Positions 26,352-34,574 of a stretch of DNA of 64,000 nucleotides are shown here, one piece after another. Position 1 is the stretch's first letter. Each line of letters begins with the position of its first letter. Both the position numbers and the translations under genes were made by a program. Source of the stretch: an uncultured Alphaproteobacteria bacterium (GTDB lineage: Bacteria > Pseudomonadota > Alphaproteobacteria > Micavibrionales > Micavibrionaceae). The stretch spans positions 186,001-250,000 of the forward strand of contig CAMLMC010000001.1 of assembly GCA_946481075.1 (NCBI GenBank), in the 5' to 3' direction. The notes under the pieces were generated by a model. That model was not told the origin of the DNA, did no database searches, and saw only the letters and a list, made by a program, of their open reading frames with translations.

Positions 26352-27497
26352 TTATTCTACCGAAATATGGCCCGCCGCATCTTCGCCTGCATGCTTTTGC
26401 GCAGTATCGGCATTCCGGATCGCGGCGTCTTCAAGCATTTTGCTGTCCACCGTATAAAGCGTTCCAAACCAGCGCCAGCGCGGTTCTTCTGCGCCCGTCG
26501 TAGCGACGGGGAGCGTGCAGTTAATCCGCGGACGGTCTTCCGTAATCGGTGTTTTCATGCGTATTTCCACGCGGCGTTTGTTCAGGATTTGAATATCGGG
26601 TTTATCATCTATCGATGAAAAACAAGACAGGTTCTTTAAATCCCCGACCAGTTCGTCCTGTACCGTAAAGCCGATGGCGGGTGTAAGCGTACCCAGGGCC
26701 GGATCGGAAGGGGAGACATCCCGCACAGGGAAGGGCAGCGCGGCAGCCGTCATGCGAAAACGTTCGGTATCGCCGTAGCGTTCGGTTTGTGTAAAGCGGG
26801 GCAGAGCAAAAAGATCATCGCCGCTATAGGCTACGCCCGATTGCTGCCCAAAGGCGGCATCGAAACCCATGGATTTAACCACATGCTTGAACTTCTCGTT
26901 ATATTCGCCGAACGGATAGGCTATGAGTTTTGTTTCAATCCCCAAACGTTCACGCATGAGGGCGATGGAATTATTGATCTGGCGGCGGATATCTTCTTCC
27001 CCCGCAGAGGCAAGACGAGAATAGTCAGCGGGATGCAACCCGAAAGTTACAAGTCCGGTTTTTTTCAGGGCGCGCAGACTGTCCCAATTCATATAAGGCG
27101 GTTTATCCGCCTCCACCCGTGCGGCCGGAACAAAGATGGTGAAGGGGATATCATTTTCAATCAAATAGGGCGCGGCTTTATCGAGGACCGATTTGTCGGC
27201 GCCATCGAATGTAATCGCCACGGTTTTTTCCGGCAGGGATTTCCCTTTTTGAAACGACGAGATGATATCAGGCAGCTTTTTGACCGTATAGCCGCCCTGC
27301 GCAAGGACGTCCATCTGGTCCATGAACTGGCCCGATTGAAGGCTGGTGTTTGGGTTGGAATCATCCCCAATCGCAAAATAGGCAAATATAACCGCCGCCT
27401 TATTATCCGCATCGATGGCCGCAAGCGCGCCTGAGGGCGCAGCAAAAAGAGCGATCATCAGGGGGATGAAAGCGGATTTTAAGGAAAAAGCAGGCAT
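26352..27497 (-). CDS. Exported polysaccharide deacetylase family protein
   Basis: A 381-aa protein with a Sec signal (MPAFSLKSAFIPLMIALFAAPSGALA) followed by a NodB-homology domain (about residues 90-270): K-T-V-A-I-T-F-D-G-A-D-K gives the first Asp pair as D-G, whereas the usual T-F-D-D-G is altered; F-G-L-H-P-A-D provides a single His of the H-x-x-x-H zinc motif and the second His is replaced, so metal binding and activity are in doubt. The C-terminal 110 residues are an unassigned beta-rich part. The frame is open to 27611; GTG 27554 is another possible start. Divergent from tsaB, whose ATG overlaps the far end of the open frame. Confidence 0.75.
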   Translation of the reverse strand: MPAFSLKSAFIPLMIALFAAPSGALAAIDADNKAAVIFAYFAIGDDSNPNTSLQSGQFMDQMDVLAQGGYTVKKLPDIISSFQKGKSLPEKTVAITFDGADKSVLDKAAPYLIENDIPFTIFVPAARVEADKPPYMNWDSLRALKKTGLVTFGLHPADYSRLASAGEEDIRRQINNSIALMRERLGIETKLIAYPFGEYNEKFKHVVKSMGFDAAFGQQSGVAYSGDDLFALPRFTQTERYGDTERFRMTAAALPFPVRDVSPSDPALGTLTPAIGFTVQDELVGDLKNLSCFSSIDDKPDIQILNKRRVEIRMKTPITEDRPRINCTLPVATTGAEEPRWRWFGTLYTVDSKMLEDAAIRNADTAQKHAGEDAAGHISVE

Positions 27498-27609
27498 TGA
27501 GGGAGTTTTAGCCGATCCGCCCCGAAACCGCCAGAGGAAACGAAAGATTTTCACCCTATGGAAAACGTATAAAACTGGCGGAATAATGGAAGGGCCATTA
27601 TAAGAAGGC

Positions 27610-28320
27610 ATGAATTTTGATCGCCCCGTTCTGGCTTTTGATACGGCCCTTAATGGTTGCGCCGTCTGTGTTTATCATGCAGAAGGCGCGGAAATCCGCC
27701 TTTTTGAGACGGAGCGGGAGCAGGCAGCAAGGCTCGTCCCCCTGATACAGGAGGCCATGGAGTCATGCGGTGTGTCTTTTTCCGACCTTGGCCTGATTGT
27801 CACCAGCATCGGGCCGGGATCTTTTACCGGGCTTCGGATCAGCCTTTCCACGGCGCGGGCCTTTGGCCTTTCTCTTGGTATACCCGTTCACGGCCTGAAC
27901 AGTATGGCGGTGATGGCCGCGAGTTGTTCTATAGAAGGAGATAAGGCTGACAAGTTGGTTCTTTTAGAGACCAAGCGCAGCGATTACTACGCCCAGTTAT
28001 ATAGCCCTATGGGTGAGCCATTGAACGGGCCCGCCTGCCTTACATTTGATTCCGCATTTGCGCTATACAACGATGGTCTGGTCCTGTGCGGTGATGCCGT
28101 GGAGCGTTTTGCCGAGGAGGCGGCGGGCCGCGCGCCCATGGATCCGGCAAAAAGGCGGCCCCGCAGACTTTTGGACCCCGCGACGCTCGCGCGGATGGGG
28201 CTGCTTGATTACGAGAGGCAGGGCGGGCGGGTGTCCAAGCCGGAGCCCCTATATTTGCGCGGTGCAGATGTATCCGTGTCCAATAAAATACAACGTATCA
28301 TTGAAGAAATGCCGTTGTAA
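27610..28320 (+). CDS. tsaB: tRNA threonylcarbamoyladenosine biosynthesis protein TsaB
   Basis: TsaB (YeaZ) is the non-catalytic partner of TsaD in making t6A37 on ANN-reading tRNAs. The 236-aa protein has the ASKHA N-terminus (VLAFDTALNGCAVCV), S-I-G-P-G-S-F-T-G-L-R near residue 74, and L-E-T-K-R-S-D-Y-Y-A near 117. Length is typical. tsaD and rimI, often linked, are absent here. The ATG is preceded by AGAAGG only 2 nt away and by TTATAA at 27598-27603 about 6 nt away, so it may be leaderless. Monocistronic, followed by a MucR-type gene with its own promoter. Confidence 0.93.
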   Translation: MNFDRPVLAFDTALNGCAVCVYHAEGAEIRLFETEREQAARLVPLIQEAMESCGVSFSDLGLIVTSIGPGSFTGLRISLSTARAFGLSLGIPVHGLNSMAVMAASCSIEGDKADKLVLLETKRSDYYAQLYSPMGEPLNGPACLTFDSAFALYNDGLVLCGDAVERFAEEAAGRAPMDPAKRRPRRLLDPATLARMGLLDYERQGGRVSKPEPLYLRGADVSVSNKIQRIIEEMPL

Positions 28321-28346
28321 TTCTTGCTAAATACTTCCGATAATCC

Positions 28347-28374
28347 TTGATCCGCAGGTTATCAGGTCTATATT
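28347..28374 (+). promoter_or_regulatory. Promoter of the mucR-like gene
   Basis: TTGATC (28347-28352), 16-nt spacer, TATATT (28369-28374). The predicted leader is about 29 nt. MucR/Ros regulators often repress their own AT-rich promoter, which fits this stretch. Confidence 0.55.
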
Positions 28375-28409
28375 GAAGTAATAATTTCAACATTACTGCG
28401 GAGCCAAAA

Positions 28410-28832
28410 GTGCCAGATCAAACCAGCCACGCCGACCTTTTAGCCCTGACCACCGAAATCGTTTCCTCCCATGTATCGAATAACACTGTTTCCCAGCAGG
28501 ACATTTCCGCGCTGATCGAACAAGTCTTCCGTACGCTTTCGGGGCTTGGCCATGGTGTCAGCGGTACTGCTGCCGGTGGTGATCGGCCGCAACCTGCCGT
28601 GCCGATCAAAAAATCTGTGACACCGGATTATATCGTCTGCCTTGAAGACGGTAAAAAACTGAAGATGCTCAAGCGCCATCTGAAAACGGCGTATGATATG
28701 AGTCCCGAGGAATATCGTGAGCGCTGGGGGCTGCCCAATGATTACCCGATGGTTGCGCCGAACTATGCAAAACAGCGTTCACGTCTTGCCAAGGATATCG
28801 GTCTTGGTACAACAGGGAAGGCAAAGAAGTAG
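28410..28832 (+). CDS. Ros/MucR family transcriptional regulator
   Basis: A 140-aa DNA-binding protein of the prokaryotic zinc-finger-like Ros/MucR family, which in alphaproteobacteria controls exopolysaccharide, motility and cell-cycle genes by binding AT-rich minor grooves. The core VCLEDGKKLKMLKRHLKTAY followed by M-S-P-E-E-Y-R-E-R-W-G-L is diagnostic. Where Ros has C-x-x-C and two His, this protein has C-x-x-D and only one of the His, a variant that is common in the family and may work without zinc or with other ligands. It starts with GTG (GGAG 6 nt before). A terminator follows at 28872. Confidence 0.92.
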   Translation: MPDQTSHADLLALTTEIVSSHVSNNTVSQQDISALIEQVFRTLSGLGHGVSGTAAGGDRPQPAVPIKKSVTPDYIVCLEDGKKLKMLKRHLKTAYDMSPEEYRERWGLPNDYPMVAPNYAKQRSRLAKDIGLGTTGKAKK

Positions 28833-28871
28833 TCTTTGTAAGAAGCACTTCCTTAAAAACCGTTATCCATG

Positions 28872-28900
28872 TATCCCCGCCTGTGCGGGGATAGTTTTAT
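28872..28900 (+). terminator. Terminator after the mucR-like gene
   Basis: 9-bp stem TATCCCCGC / GCGGGGATA with CTGT loop and GTTTTAT after it, 40 bp past the stop and just before the convergent proC end. Confidence 0.7.
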
Positions 28901-28908
28901 AAGGAATA

Positions 28909-29739
28909 TTAAGCCGACAATTCTTTGGAACGCGCGGCGGCCTTTGCCACAGTCTCATTCAGCACATCCTGAAATCGTCCGTCCATCAGGGCGGTAAGCG
29001 CGGCCGCGGTCGTGCCGTTCGGGCTTGTGACATTTTCGCGCAATTCCGATGCAGTAATATCGGGGCTGTCTTCGAGCAGGGCCGCCGCACCAATCACCGT
29101 CTGACGTGCCAGCGTTCCGGCAAAGTCCTTGTCCAGCCCATTTTCCATTCCTGCTTTGGTCAGCGCTTCCACCAGATAGAAGACATAGGCCGGGCCGCTG
29201 CCTGATACGGCTGTGACGGCATCCATCAAACTTTCGAGGCGCGACCATTCAACCTTACCAAGACAGGAAAGCAGGAAATGTACATGCGCTTTCTGTTCGT
29301 CTGAAATGTGGGGTGAGGGCACGGCAACGGTCATCCCCTTACCAACGGCGGCGGGCGTGTTGGGCATGGCGCGGACAACAGGATGCTTCTCTCCGAATTG
29401 CTGGGCGTAATAGGAAAGGTTTTTCCCTGCGGCGATAGACAGAATGGTCACCGTCTTTGGTAAGTCATGGAGGTTGCCACATAGTGCGTCGAGCGATTGA
29501 GGTTTGACAGCCATCACCAATACATCGAAATGTGCAATATTCTTGGCGAATTCACGGGCTTTGGTATAGCTCGTAATCTTTTCATGCCCCGCCAGATCGC
29601 CCGTAACGGGGAAGGGATCAAGAATGGAGATCATGTCGACAAAAGGTGAAGTGACCCATGCCTTTGCCATTGATTCTCCCATTTTGCCGTAGCCGGCGAT
29701 GGCCACGGACATCGGATTTACAGGGGCCTTCGGGGTCAT
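28909..29739 (-). CDS. proC: Pyrroline-5-carboxylate reductase
   Basis: ProC makes proline from 1-pyrroline-5-carboxylate with NAD(P)H. The 276-aa protein shows the Rossmann start (VAIAGYGKMGESMAKAW), VMAVKPQSLDAL, RAMPNTPAAVGKGMT and the C-terminal family block TAVSGSGPAYVFYLVEALTKAG. Its ATG overlaps the stop of the preceding YbjN-like gene as ATGA, which supports this start over the internal M at residue 10 and indicates translational coupling. It is the last gene of a minus-strand run ubiK-ybjN-proC. Confidence 0.96.
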   Translation of the reverse strand: MTPKAPVNPMSVAIAGYGKMGESMAKAWVTSPFVDMISILDPFPVTGDLAGHEKITSYTKAREFAKNIAHFDVLVMAVKPQSLDALCGNLHDLPKTVTILSIAAGKNLSYYAQQFGEKHPVVRAMPNTPAAVGKGMTVAVPSPHISDEQKAHVHFLLSCLGKVEWSRLESLMDAVTAVSGSGPAYVFYLVEALTKAGMENGLDKDFAGTLARQTVIGAAALLEDSPDITASELRENVTSPNGTTAAALTALMDGRFQDVLNETVAKAAARSKELSA

Positions 29740-30248
29740 GATTCTCCGGCGACCTGCATCAGGGCCAGGCTGATATCGGCGCCGCTTTCAGGGATGCCGC
29801 GGGAGTAAATATCAAAAACGGGATAGTAACGCTCACACTCCGCCAGCGCGATATCGACCAGATCTTCGATATGGTCTGCGCCGGACGATTGTGTCAGGCC
29901 GCGGAAAAGGGTGGTGTGACGGAAACACGGCGTGGCAGTGCCCGGGCGGAAATCGAAATGGCCGAGCCAAAGACCAGCGTTGATAGAGGTCATGGTACGC
30001 GCTGCGGTTTCGGTGGCTTCGGACTTTACATCGAGGTCGAATTCACAGCGGAACTGCATCGCGCTATATTCTTCCTGCCACTGAAAAAACAATCTGTATT
30101 CACCCATCTTGCCGGTGATCTGGACATTCAGTTCATCATCAGTCAAACGGTCAAACGTCCAGTCATTCGCATAAAGAATTTCTTCGACGCTATCAAGCGG
30201 GTTGCTGACATCATCGAACATTTCTTCGGGTTCGCTCAAATTGCTCAT
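29736..30248 (-). CDS. YbjN domain-containing protein
   Basis: A 170-aa cytoplasmic protein of the YbjN family (a type III secretion chaperone-like fold): acidic N-terminus, WTFDRLTDDELNVQITGKMGEYRLFFQWQEE, then a C-terminal helix pair. YbjN-type proteins affect stress tolerance and envelope phenotypes; molecular role unsettled. It sits between ubiK (3-nt gap) and proC (4-nt overlap), a neighbourhood often kept in alphaproteobacteria (family knowledge). Confidence 0.8.
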   Translation of the reverse strand: MSNLSEPEEMFDDVSNPLDSVEEILYANDWTFDRLTDDELNVQITGKMGEYRLFFQWQEEYSAMQFRCEFDLDVKSEATETAARTMTSINAGLWLGHFDFRPGTATPCFRHTTLFRGLTQSSGADHIEDLVDIALAECERYYPVFDIYSRGIPESGADISLALMQVAGES

Positions 30249-30251
30249 GCT

Positions 30252-30551
30252 CTATTTCTTTCCCGTTTTTTTTGCCGTCTTTTTTGCCGCCGGTTTCTTC
30301 GGCGTGGATTTTTTTACAGCAGGCTCTTTCTTACCGCCGGATAACGCGTCAACCTTCTTCTGCAACGCATCGACCTGCATTTGCAGGCGATCGAAATCAT
30401 CCCGCGGGACAAGGTCCATATGTGCCGCCGCTTCTTCCACCCGGGCTTTGACATCGGCCAAAATCTGTTCACGCAGGCCCGAAAACACGTTCATTGCGCC
30501 GCCGGCCATGCGGGCAAGATCATCGAAAATTTGCGTGTCGGGTTTTTTCAT
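30252..30551 (-). CDS. ubiK: Ubiquinone biosynthesis accessory factor UbiK (BMFP domain)
   Basis: A 99-aa BMFP-domain protein. Residues 5-70 form a coiled coil with the family block LARMAGGAMNVFSGLREQI and R-D-D-F-D-R-L-Q-M-Q-V-D-A-L; the C-terminal 30 residues are a Lys/Ala/Pro-rich basic tail. UbiK homologues bind UbiJ and lipid to support aerobic ubiquinone synthesis; ubiE at 17956 belongs to the same pathway. AAGAG lies 7 nt before the start. First gene of the ubiK-ybjN-proC run, divergent from hldD across a 194-bp gap. Confidence 0.88.
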   Translation of the reverse strand: MKKPDTQIFDDLARMAGGAMNVFSGLREQILADVKARVEEAAAHMDLVPRDDFDRLQMQVDALQKKVDALSGGKKEPAVKKSTPKKPAAKKTAKKTGKK

Positions 30552-30691
30552 CGGCGATTCTCTTAAAACGCTAGAGGGCTGTTTCTAACACCCGAAAAAT
30601 GGCCGCGCAACGCGGGTTTGAGCATGTCCGGATTCTATCCACCGCCAATTTTGTGCGCCGCTTCAGAGGGGCATCAGGCCGAAAAAGAGGG

Positions 30692-30720
30692 TGGTTTTTT
30701 AAGGATTTTAGCCGTAAAAT
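30692..30720 (+). promoter_or_regulatory. Possible hldD promoter
   Basis: TGGTTT (30692-30697), 17-nt spacer, TAAAAT (30715-30720); leader of about 19 nt with AAGGGG. The remaining 30552-30690 stretch shows no other clear signal. Confidence 0.4.
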
Positions 30721-30745
30721 ATTGAGGTAACAAAAGGGGTTAGTC

Positions 30746-31735
30746 ATGATCATCGTAACAGGCGGCGCAGGCTTTATCGGGTCCAATCTGGTGGCGGGGC
30801 TGGAGGCGCATGGCGTATCCGACATCGTCATCTGCGATGTTCTCGGCAGCGATGACAAATGGCGCAATATCGCCAAGCGGGAAATCCGCGATGTCGTGCA
30901 TCCCGAACGTTTGTTTGACTATCTCGACAATCATGTGGACCAGATTGAAATGGTCTTTCACATGGGGGCGATTTCATCGACCACCGAAAAAGACGTCGAT
31001 CTGATCATAGACATGAATTTCGTCCTCTCGCGCCGTATCTGGAAATGGTGCTGGCGGAACAAGAAACGCCTTGTCTATGCATCCTCCGCCGCGACCTATG
31101 GCGACGGTCATCACGGCTTCAAAGATGACCAGAGCATCGAAGGGCTGAGGCATCTGCAACCGCTGAACCCCTATGGCTGGTCCAAGCATGTGTTCGACCG
31201 CCGCGTGGCGAGGATCGTCGAGACGCAGTCTGAACCAACGCCGACGCAATGGGCGGGTCTCAAATTCTTCAATGTTTATGGACCCAATGAATATCACAAG
31301 GGCGAGCAGATGAGCGTTGTGTGCAAGCTCCACCCGCAAGTGGCGGCGGGGGCGTCCGCCCGCCTGTTCAAGTCCCACCATCCGGATTACGAGGATGGTG
31401 GGCAGCTTCGTGATTTTGTCTGGGTCGGCGATTGCGTCGATGTCATGCTCTGGCTCTATGACCATCCCGAAGTGTCCGGCCTGTTCAACGTCGGCACGGG
31501 TAAGGCGCGAAGCTTCAAGGACTTGGCCGAGGCGACATTCAAGGCAAACAATGTGGCCCCCAAAATCAGCTACTCCGACATGCCCGTGACGCTGCGCGAT
31601 AAATACCAGTATTATACGCAGGCCGATATGGCAAAACTTCGCGCGGCAGGCTACACGAAGCCATTTACGGAACTGGAAGACGGGATCGGCGCCTATGTTC
31701 GTGATTATTTGTCGAAGAGCGATCCGTATCGGTAA
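30746..31735 (+). CDS. hldD: ADP-L-glycero-D-manno-heptose-6-epimerase
   Basis: An extended SDR enzyme of 329 aa that epimerises ADP-heptose for the LPS inner core. The NAD(P) site TGGAGFIGSNL is at the N-terminus, the catalytic Y-x-x-x-K appears as NPYGWSKHVFDR, and Q-A-D-M and C-V-D-V-M motifs of HldD follow. AAGGGG 7 nt before ATG marks the start. Presence of HldD implies heptose-containing LPS, in line with a Gram-negative envelope. Other heptose genes are not in the window. Confidence 0.95.
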   Translation: MIIVTGGAGFIGSNLVAGLEAHGVSDIVICDVLGSDDKWRNIAKREIRDVVHPERLFDYLDNHVDQIEMVFHMGAISSTTEKDVDLIIDMNFVLSRRIWKWCWRNKKRLVYASSAATYGDGHHGFKDDQSIEGLRHLQPLNPYGWSKHVFDRRVARIVETQSEPTPTQWAGLKFFNVYGPNEYHKGEQMSVVCKLHPQVAAGASARLFKSHHPDYEDGGQLRDFVWVGDCVDVMLWLYDHPEVSGLFNVGTGKARSFKDLAEATFKANNVAPKISYSDMPVTLRDKYQYYTQADMAKLRAAGYTKPFTELEDGIGAYVRDYLSKSDPYR

Positions 31736-31744
31736 TTATCCTGA

Positions 31745-31810
31745 TGTCATTCTGAGCGCAGCGAGGAATCTCTTGAGATCCTTCAGTCGCGATGCTCCTT
31801 CAGGATGACA
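31745..31810. repeat. Dispersed palindromic element, type B
   Basis: TGTCATTCTGAGCGCAGCGAGG ... CTCCTTCAGGATGACA has inverted arms; the centre holds CTCTTGAGATCCTTCAG. Its right end ATGACA doubles as the -35 of the lgt promoter. Similar elements at 17216 and 25705. Confidence 0.75.
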
Positions 31811-31833
31811 AAGGGGGATTTAGCCCCTATAGT
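31805..31833 (+). promoter_or_regulatory. lgt promoter using the repeat end as -35
   Basis: ATGACA (31805-31810), 17-nt spacer, TATAGT (31828-31833), then 7 nt to the ATG at 31841; no ribosome site. Confidence 0.5.
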
Positions 31834-31840
31834 CCCGCCC

Positions 31841-32650
31841 ATGGCACTGACATTTCCGCAGATAGACCCGGTGGCGATTGCGCTGGGCCCTGTTCAAATC
31901 CGCTGGTACGCGCTGGCGTATCTGGCTGGCATTCTCCTCGGCTGGGCCTATGCCCGTTATATCGTGGCGAAAGACGCGCCGCAGAGGCCGAACAAGGACG
32001 ATATCGATGATTTCATCGCCTACGCGGTGCTGGGGGTTATCCTTGGCGGGCGGCTGGGTTATGTGCTGTTTTATCAGCCTGCCTATTTCCTGTCGCATCC
32101 AGCTGAAATTTTCCAGCTTTGGAATGGCGGGATGTCGTTCCACGGCGGCGCGGCGGGTGTAATTCTCGCGCTGATTATTTATTCCATCGTCAAGAAGTTC
32201 GACATGTTCCGGCTTGGTGATATTGCGGCGCTTTGCTGCACCATCGGATTGTTCTTTGGCCGCATCGCCAACTTTATCAATGGTGAGCTGTATGGCCGCG
32301 CCACCGACGTTTCGTGGGGCATGGTATTTCCGGGCGGCGGCGAGGAGCCGCGCCACCCGAGCCAGCTTTACGAGGCCGCGCTGGAAGGTCTTTTGCTGTT
32401 TATTATCCTGTCCATTCTTGCGCACAAAAAATGGGTGCGGGAGCGGCCCGGCATTATCGGCGGCACGTTCCTGATCGGATACGGCGCGGCGCGCATGTTC
32501 GTTGAAAATTTCCGCGAACCGGACTGGTATCTCGGCTTTGTCGTCGGGCAGATGACGATGGGGCAACTGCTCTGCATCCCGATGATCCTGATCGGTTCGG
32601 CCTTTGTGATCCGCGCCCTGAAAAAAGGCCATGTCCAGCAAGCTGCATGA
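31841..32650 (+). CDS. lgt: Prolipoprotein diacylglyceryl transferase
   Basis: Lgt transfers diacylglycerol to the lipobox cysteine of prolipoproteins. The 269-aa integral membrane enzyme has about seven membrane helices and the signature FFGRIANFINGELYGR, plus the family's HPSQLYEA. Start 31841 gives the family N-terminus (LTFPQIDPVAIALGPVQIRWYALAY); the frame is open to 31805 but that part encodes the repeat. It is the first gene of lgt-midA-pgeF; the next gene overlaps its last 20 bp. Lipoproteins in this window that would need it include those at 781, 51415 and 52311. Confidence 0.96.
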   Translation: MALTFPQIDPVAIALGPVQIRWYALAYLAGILLGWAYARYIVAKDAPQRPNKDDIDDFIAYAVLGVILGGRLGYVLFYQPAYFLSHPAEIFQLWNGGMSFHGGAAGVILALIIYSIVKKFDMFRLGDIAALCCTIGLFFGRIANFINGELYGRATDVSWGMVFPGGGEEPRHPSQLYEAALEGLLLFIILSILAHKKWVRERPGIIGGTFLIGYGAARMFVENFREPDWYLGFVVGQMTMGQLLCIPMILIGSAFVIRALKKGHVQQAA

Positions 32651-33713
32651 CCTGATCGCATCCCGTATTCGCCAGCTCGGCCCCATGGACCTTGGCGAAT
32701 ATATGGGGCTGTGCCTTGGTCATCCAGAGCACGGCTATTACATGACCCGCGACCCGCTGGGCGCGGATGGCGACTTCACCACATCGCCCGAAATATCACA
32801 GATGTTTGGCGAGCTGATCGGCGCATGGATTGCCGATACGTGGGACAAGATGGGGCGCCCGGATCCCTTTGCCCTTGTCGAATGCGGGCCAGGCAGGGGC
32901 ACGTTGATGCAGGATGCACTTCGCGCCACGGAGCGGGTCACAGGTTTTCACAATTCGATACGTCTCTATCTGATGGAGATGTCGCCGATCCTCAAGGCGG
33001 CGCAGGCGCAACGGCTTATTCGCTACGCGCCGATCTGGGTATCGGGTTTGGATGAGCTGCCAACGGATATGCCGGTCATTTTAATCGGCAATGAATTTCT
33101 CGACGCGTTGCCGATACGTCAATTGAGATGGGATCGCGGCTGGCAGGAGATCGTCGTTGGTCTCTCCGATAACGATACTTTGTGTTTCGCTCAAAAGCCC
33201 TCAGGTGAGAGTCTGCTCGCCCATGTGCCTTCTCATATTTTGAATCAAAAGAGTGCGGAGGTTTTTGAGGTTTCGCCCATTATAAACCATTACTTGAAGA
33301 ATCTTTCAAATATCCTGAAAATAAAAAAAGGTGCAGTGCTTTTTATTGATTACGGTCATGCGCAAACAGCCGTTGGGGATACGTTTCAGGCTGTTCAAGC
33401 GCACCGTTTCGAAAGCCCGCTCGAAAACCCCGGTGAATGCGACCTGACCGCGCATGTCGATTTTGAAAATGTGGGGCGTATCGGGCGGGAAGAGGGTGTT
33501 TTTGCCAGCCCGATTGTTACCCAGAAACAGTTTTTGGAAACGCTGGGTATCGGTATTCGGGCGCAAGCTTTGAAGGCGCGGGCAAGCGCAGAGCAGGCCG
33601 CCGCGATTGATGCCGCGCTTCATCGCCTGACCCATCCTGACCAGATGGGCACCTTGTTCAAGGTCATTGCCCTATGCCATGATGACAAAATCGGACTGGC
33701 AGGCTTTTCATGA
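32631..33713 (+). CDS. MidA/NDUFAF7-type SAM-dependent methyltransferase
   Basis: A 360-aa class I methyltransferase of the family whose eukaryotic members methylate a complex I subunit arginine during assembly. The N-terminal Y-M-G-L-C-L-G-H-P-E-H-G-Y-Y, the block GDFTTSPEISQMFGE, the SAM site LVECGPGRGTLM and a LFIDYGHA block are typical. It overlaps lgt by 20 bp and pgeF by 4 bp, so translation is coupled. The lgt-midA-pgeF order is frequent in alphaproteobacteria; its logic is not obvious. Confidence 0.88.
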   Translation: MSSKLHDLIASRIRQLGPMDLGEYMGLCLGHPEHGYYMTRDPLGADGDFTTSPEISQMFGELIGAWIADTWDKMGRPDPFALVECGPGRGTLMQDALRATERVTGFHNSIRLYLMEMSPILKAAQAQRLIRYAPIWVSGLDELPTDMPVILIGNEFLDALPIRQLRWDRGWQEIVVGLSDNDTLCFAQKPSGESLLAHVPSHILNQKSAEVFEVSPIINHYLKNLSNILKIKKGAVLFIDYGHAQTAVGDTFQAVQAHRFESPLENPGECDLTAHVDFENVGRIGREEGVFASPIVTQKQFLETLGIGIRAQALKARASAEQAAAIDAALHRLTHPDQMGTLFKVIALCHDDKIGLAGFS

Positions 33714-34501
33714 AAATATTTCGCGATCCATCCTTTGATAAAAGCTGTGGCGATAAAATCGCCTATGGTTTTTTCGGACGCACGGGCGGTGTGAGCGAGG
33801 GGATCTACGAAAGCCTGAATTGCAGTTTCGGGTCACATGATTCATTAGAAGCGATTAACCAAAACCGCGCCATCGTGGCCCGCGCTCTGGGGCGCCCTGA
33901 TGATCCGGTCGTGACCCTGACGCAGTGCCATTCCGCCGATTGTCTTTATGTCGATGCGCCGTTCCCGAGGGCATCCGATGCACCCTCCGCCGATGCCCTC
34001 GTCACCGACAGGCAGGGGATTATACTGGGGGCGCTGACGGCCGATTGCGGCCCCGTGCTTTTCACTGCCCAAAAGCCAAATGGTGCATCCATTGTTGCGG
34101 CAACCCATGCAGGATGGGGCGGGGCCCTCAAAGGCGTGCTGGAAGCGACAATCGGCAGAATGCTTGAGATTGGGGCGCAGCAAGAAACGATTTCCGCCTG
34201 TGTCGGCCCCTGTATCGCGCAGCAATCGTACGAAGTGCAGGAGGGTTTCGCGCGGCCCTTCCTGATCGGCCATGAAGAGGCGGAAAAATTCTTCATGGGA
34301 TCGCGCAAAGAGGGGCATTTGATGTTCGATATGGCGGGCTATATCGCCATGCGCCTAGCCCTCGCCGGGGTCAGGCGGGTCAGTCTTATGGGCCTTGATA
34401 CCTATTCGGACGAGGGGTCATTTTTCAGCTACCGCCGCGCCACGCACCGGAAAGAACCGGACTATGGCCGCCAGATTTCGGCGATTGTGATTAAGCCCTA
34501 G
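33710..34501 (+). CDS. pgeF: Peptidoglycan editing factor PgeF (YfiH/DUF152)
   Basis: A 263-aa cytoplasmic protein of the copper-oxidase-like Cu-oxidase_4 family, which removes wrongly built L-Ser-containing UDP-MurNAc precursors or, in other reports, acts as purine nucleoside phosphorylase. Metal and active-site motifs are seen: T-Q-C-H-S-A-D (His-Cys), T-A-D-C-G-P-V and THAGWGG with C-V-G-P-C-I further on. It overlaps the MidA gene by 4 nt (ATGA). Last gene of its run; the intergenic 34502-34574 carries the prs promoter. Confidence 0.93.
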   Translation: MKIFRDPSFDKSCGDKIAYGFFGRTGGVSEGIYESLNCSFGSHDSLEAINQNRAIVARALGRPDDPVVTLTQCHSADCLYVDAPFPRASDAPSADALVTDRQGIILGALTADCGPVLFTAQKPNGASIVAATHAGWGGALKGVLEATIGRMLEIGAQQETISACVGPCIAQQSYEVQEGFARPFLIGHEEAEKFFMGSRKEGHLMFDMAGYIAMRLALAGVRRVSLMGLDTYSDEGSFFSYRRATHRKEPDYGRQISAIVIKP

Positions 34502-34508
34502 AATCAGG

Positions 34509-34538
34509 TTGATTTTCCCCCGCCGGTTTCCCTATAGT
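34509..34538 (+). promoter_or_regulatory. prs promoter
   Basis: TTGATT (34509-34514), 18-nt spacer, TATAGT (34533-34538), leader about 30 nt. A second AT-rich box CATATAAG at 34543-34550 is present. No clear Shine-Dalgarno precedes ATG 34575. Confidence 0.5.
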
Positions 34539-34574
34539 CCGCTCATATAAGCCACACAAAAAACGGACCAAAAC

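Noticed and set aside
28872..28893. CRISPR-like palindrome TATCCCCGC-CTGT-GCGGGGATA
   Set aside because: The stem resembles type I-E repeats, but it occurs once, has no spacers and no cas gene, and its position after mucR and T-rich tail fit a terminator.
30552..30745. Possible RNA gene in the ubiK-hldD gap
   Set aside because: No tRNA fold or conserved small-RNA signature could be drawn; only a likely promoter is supported.
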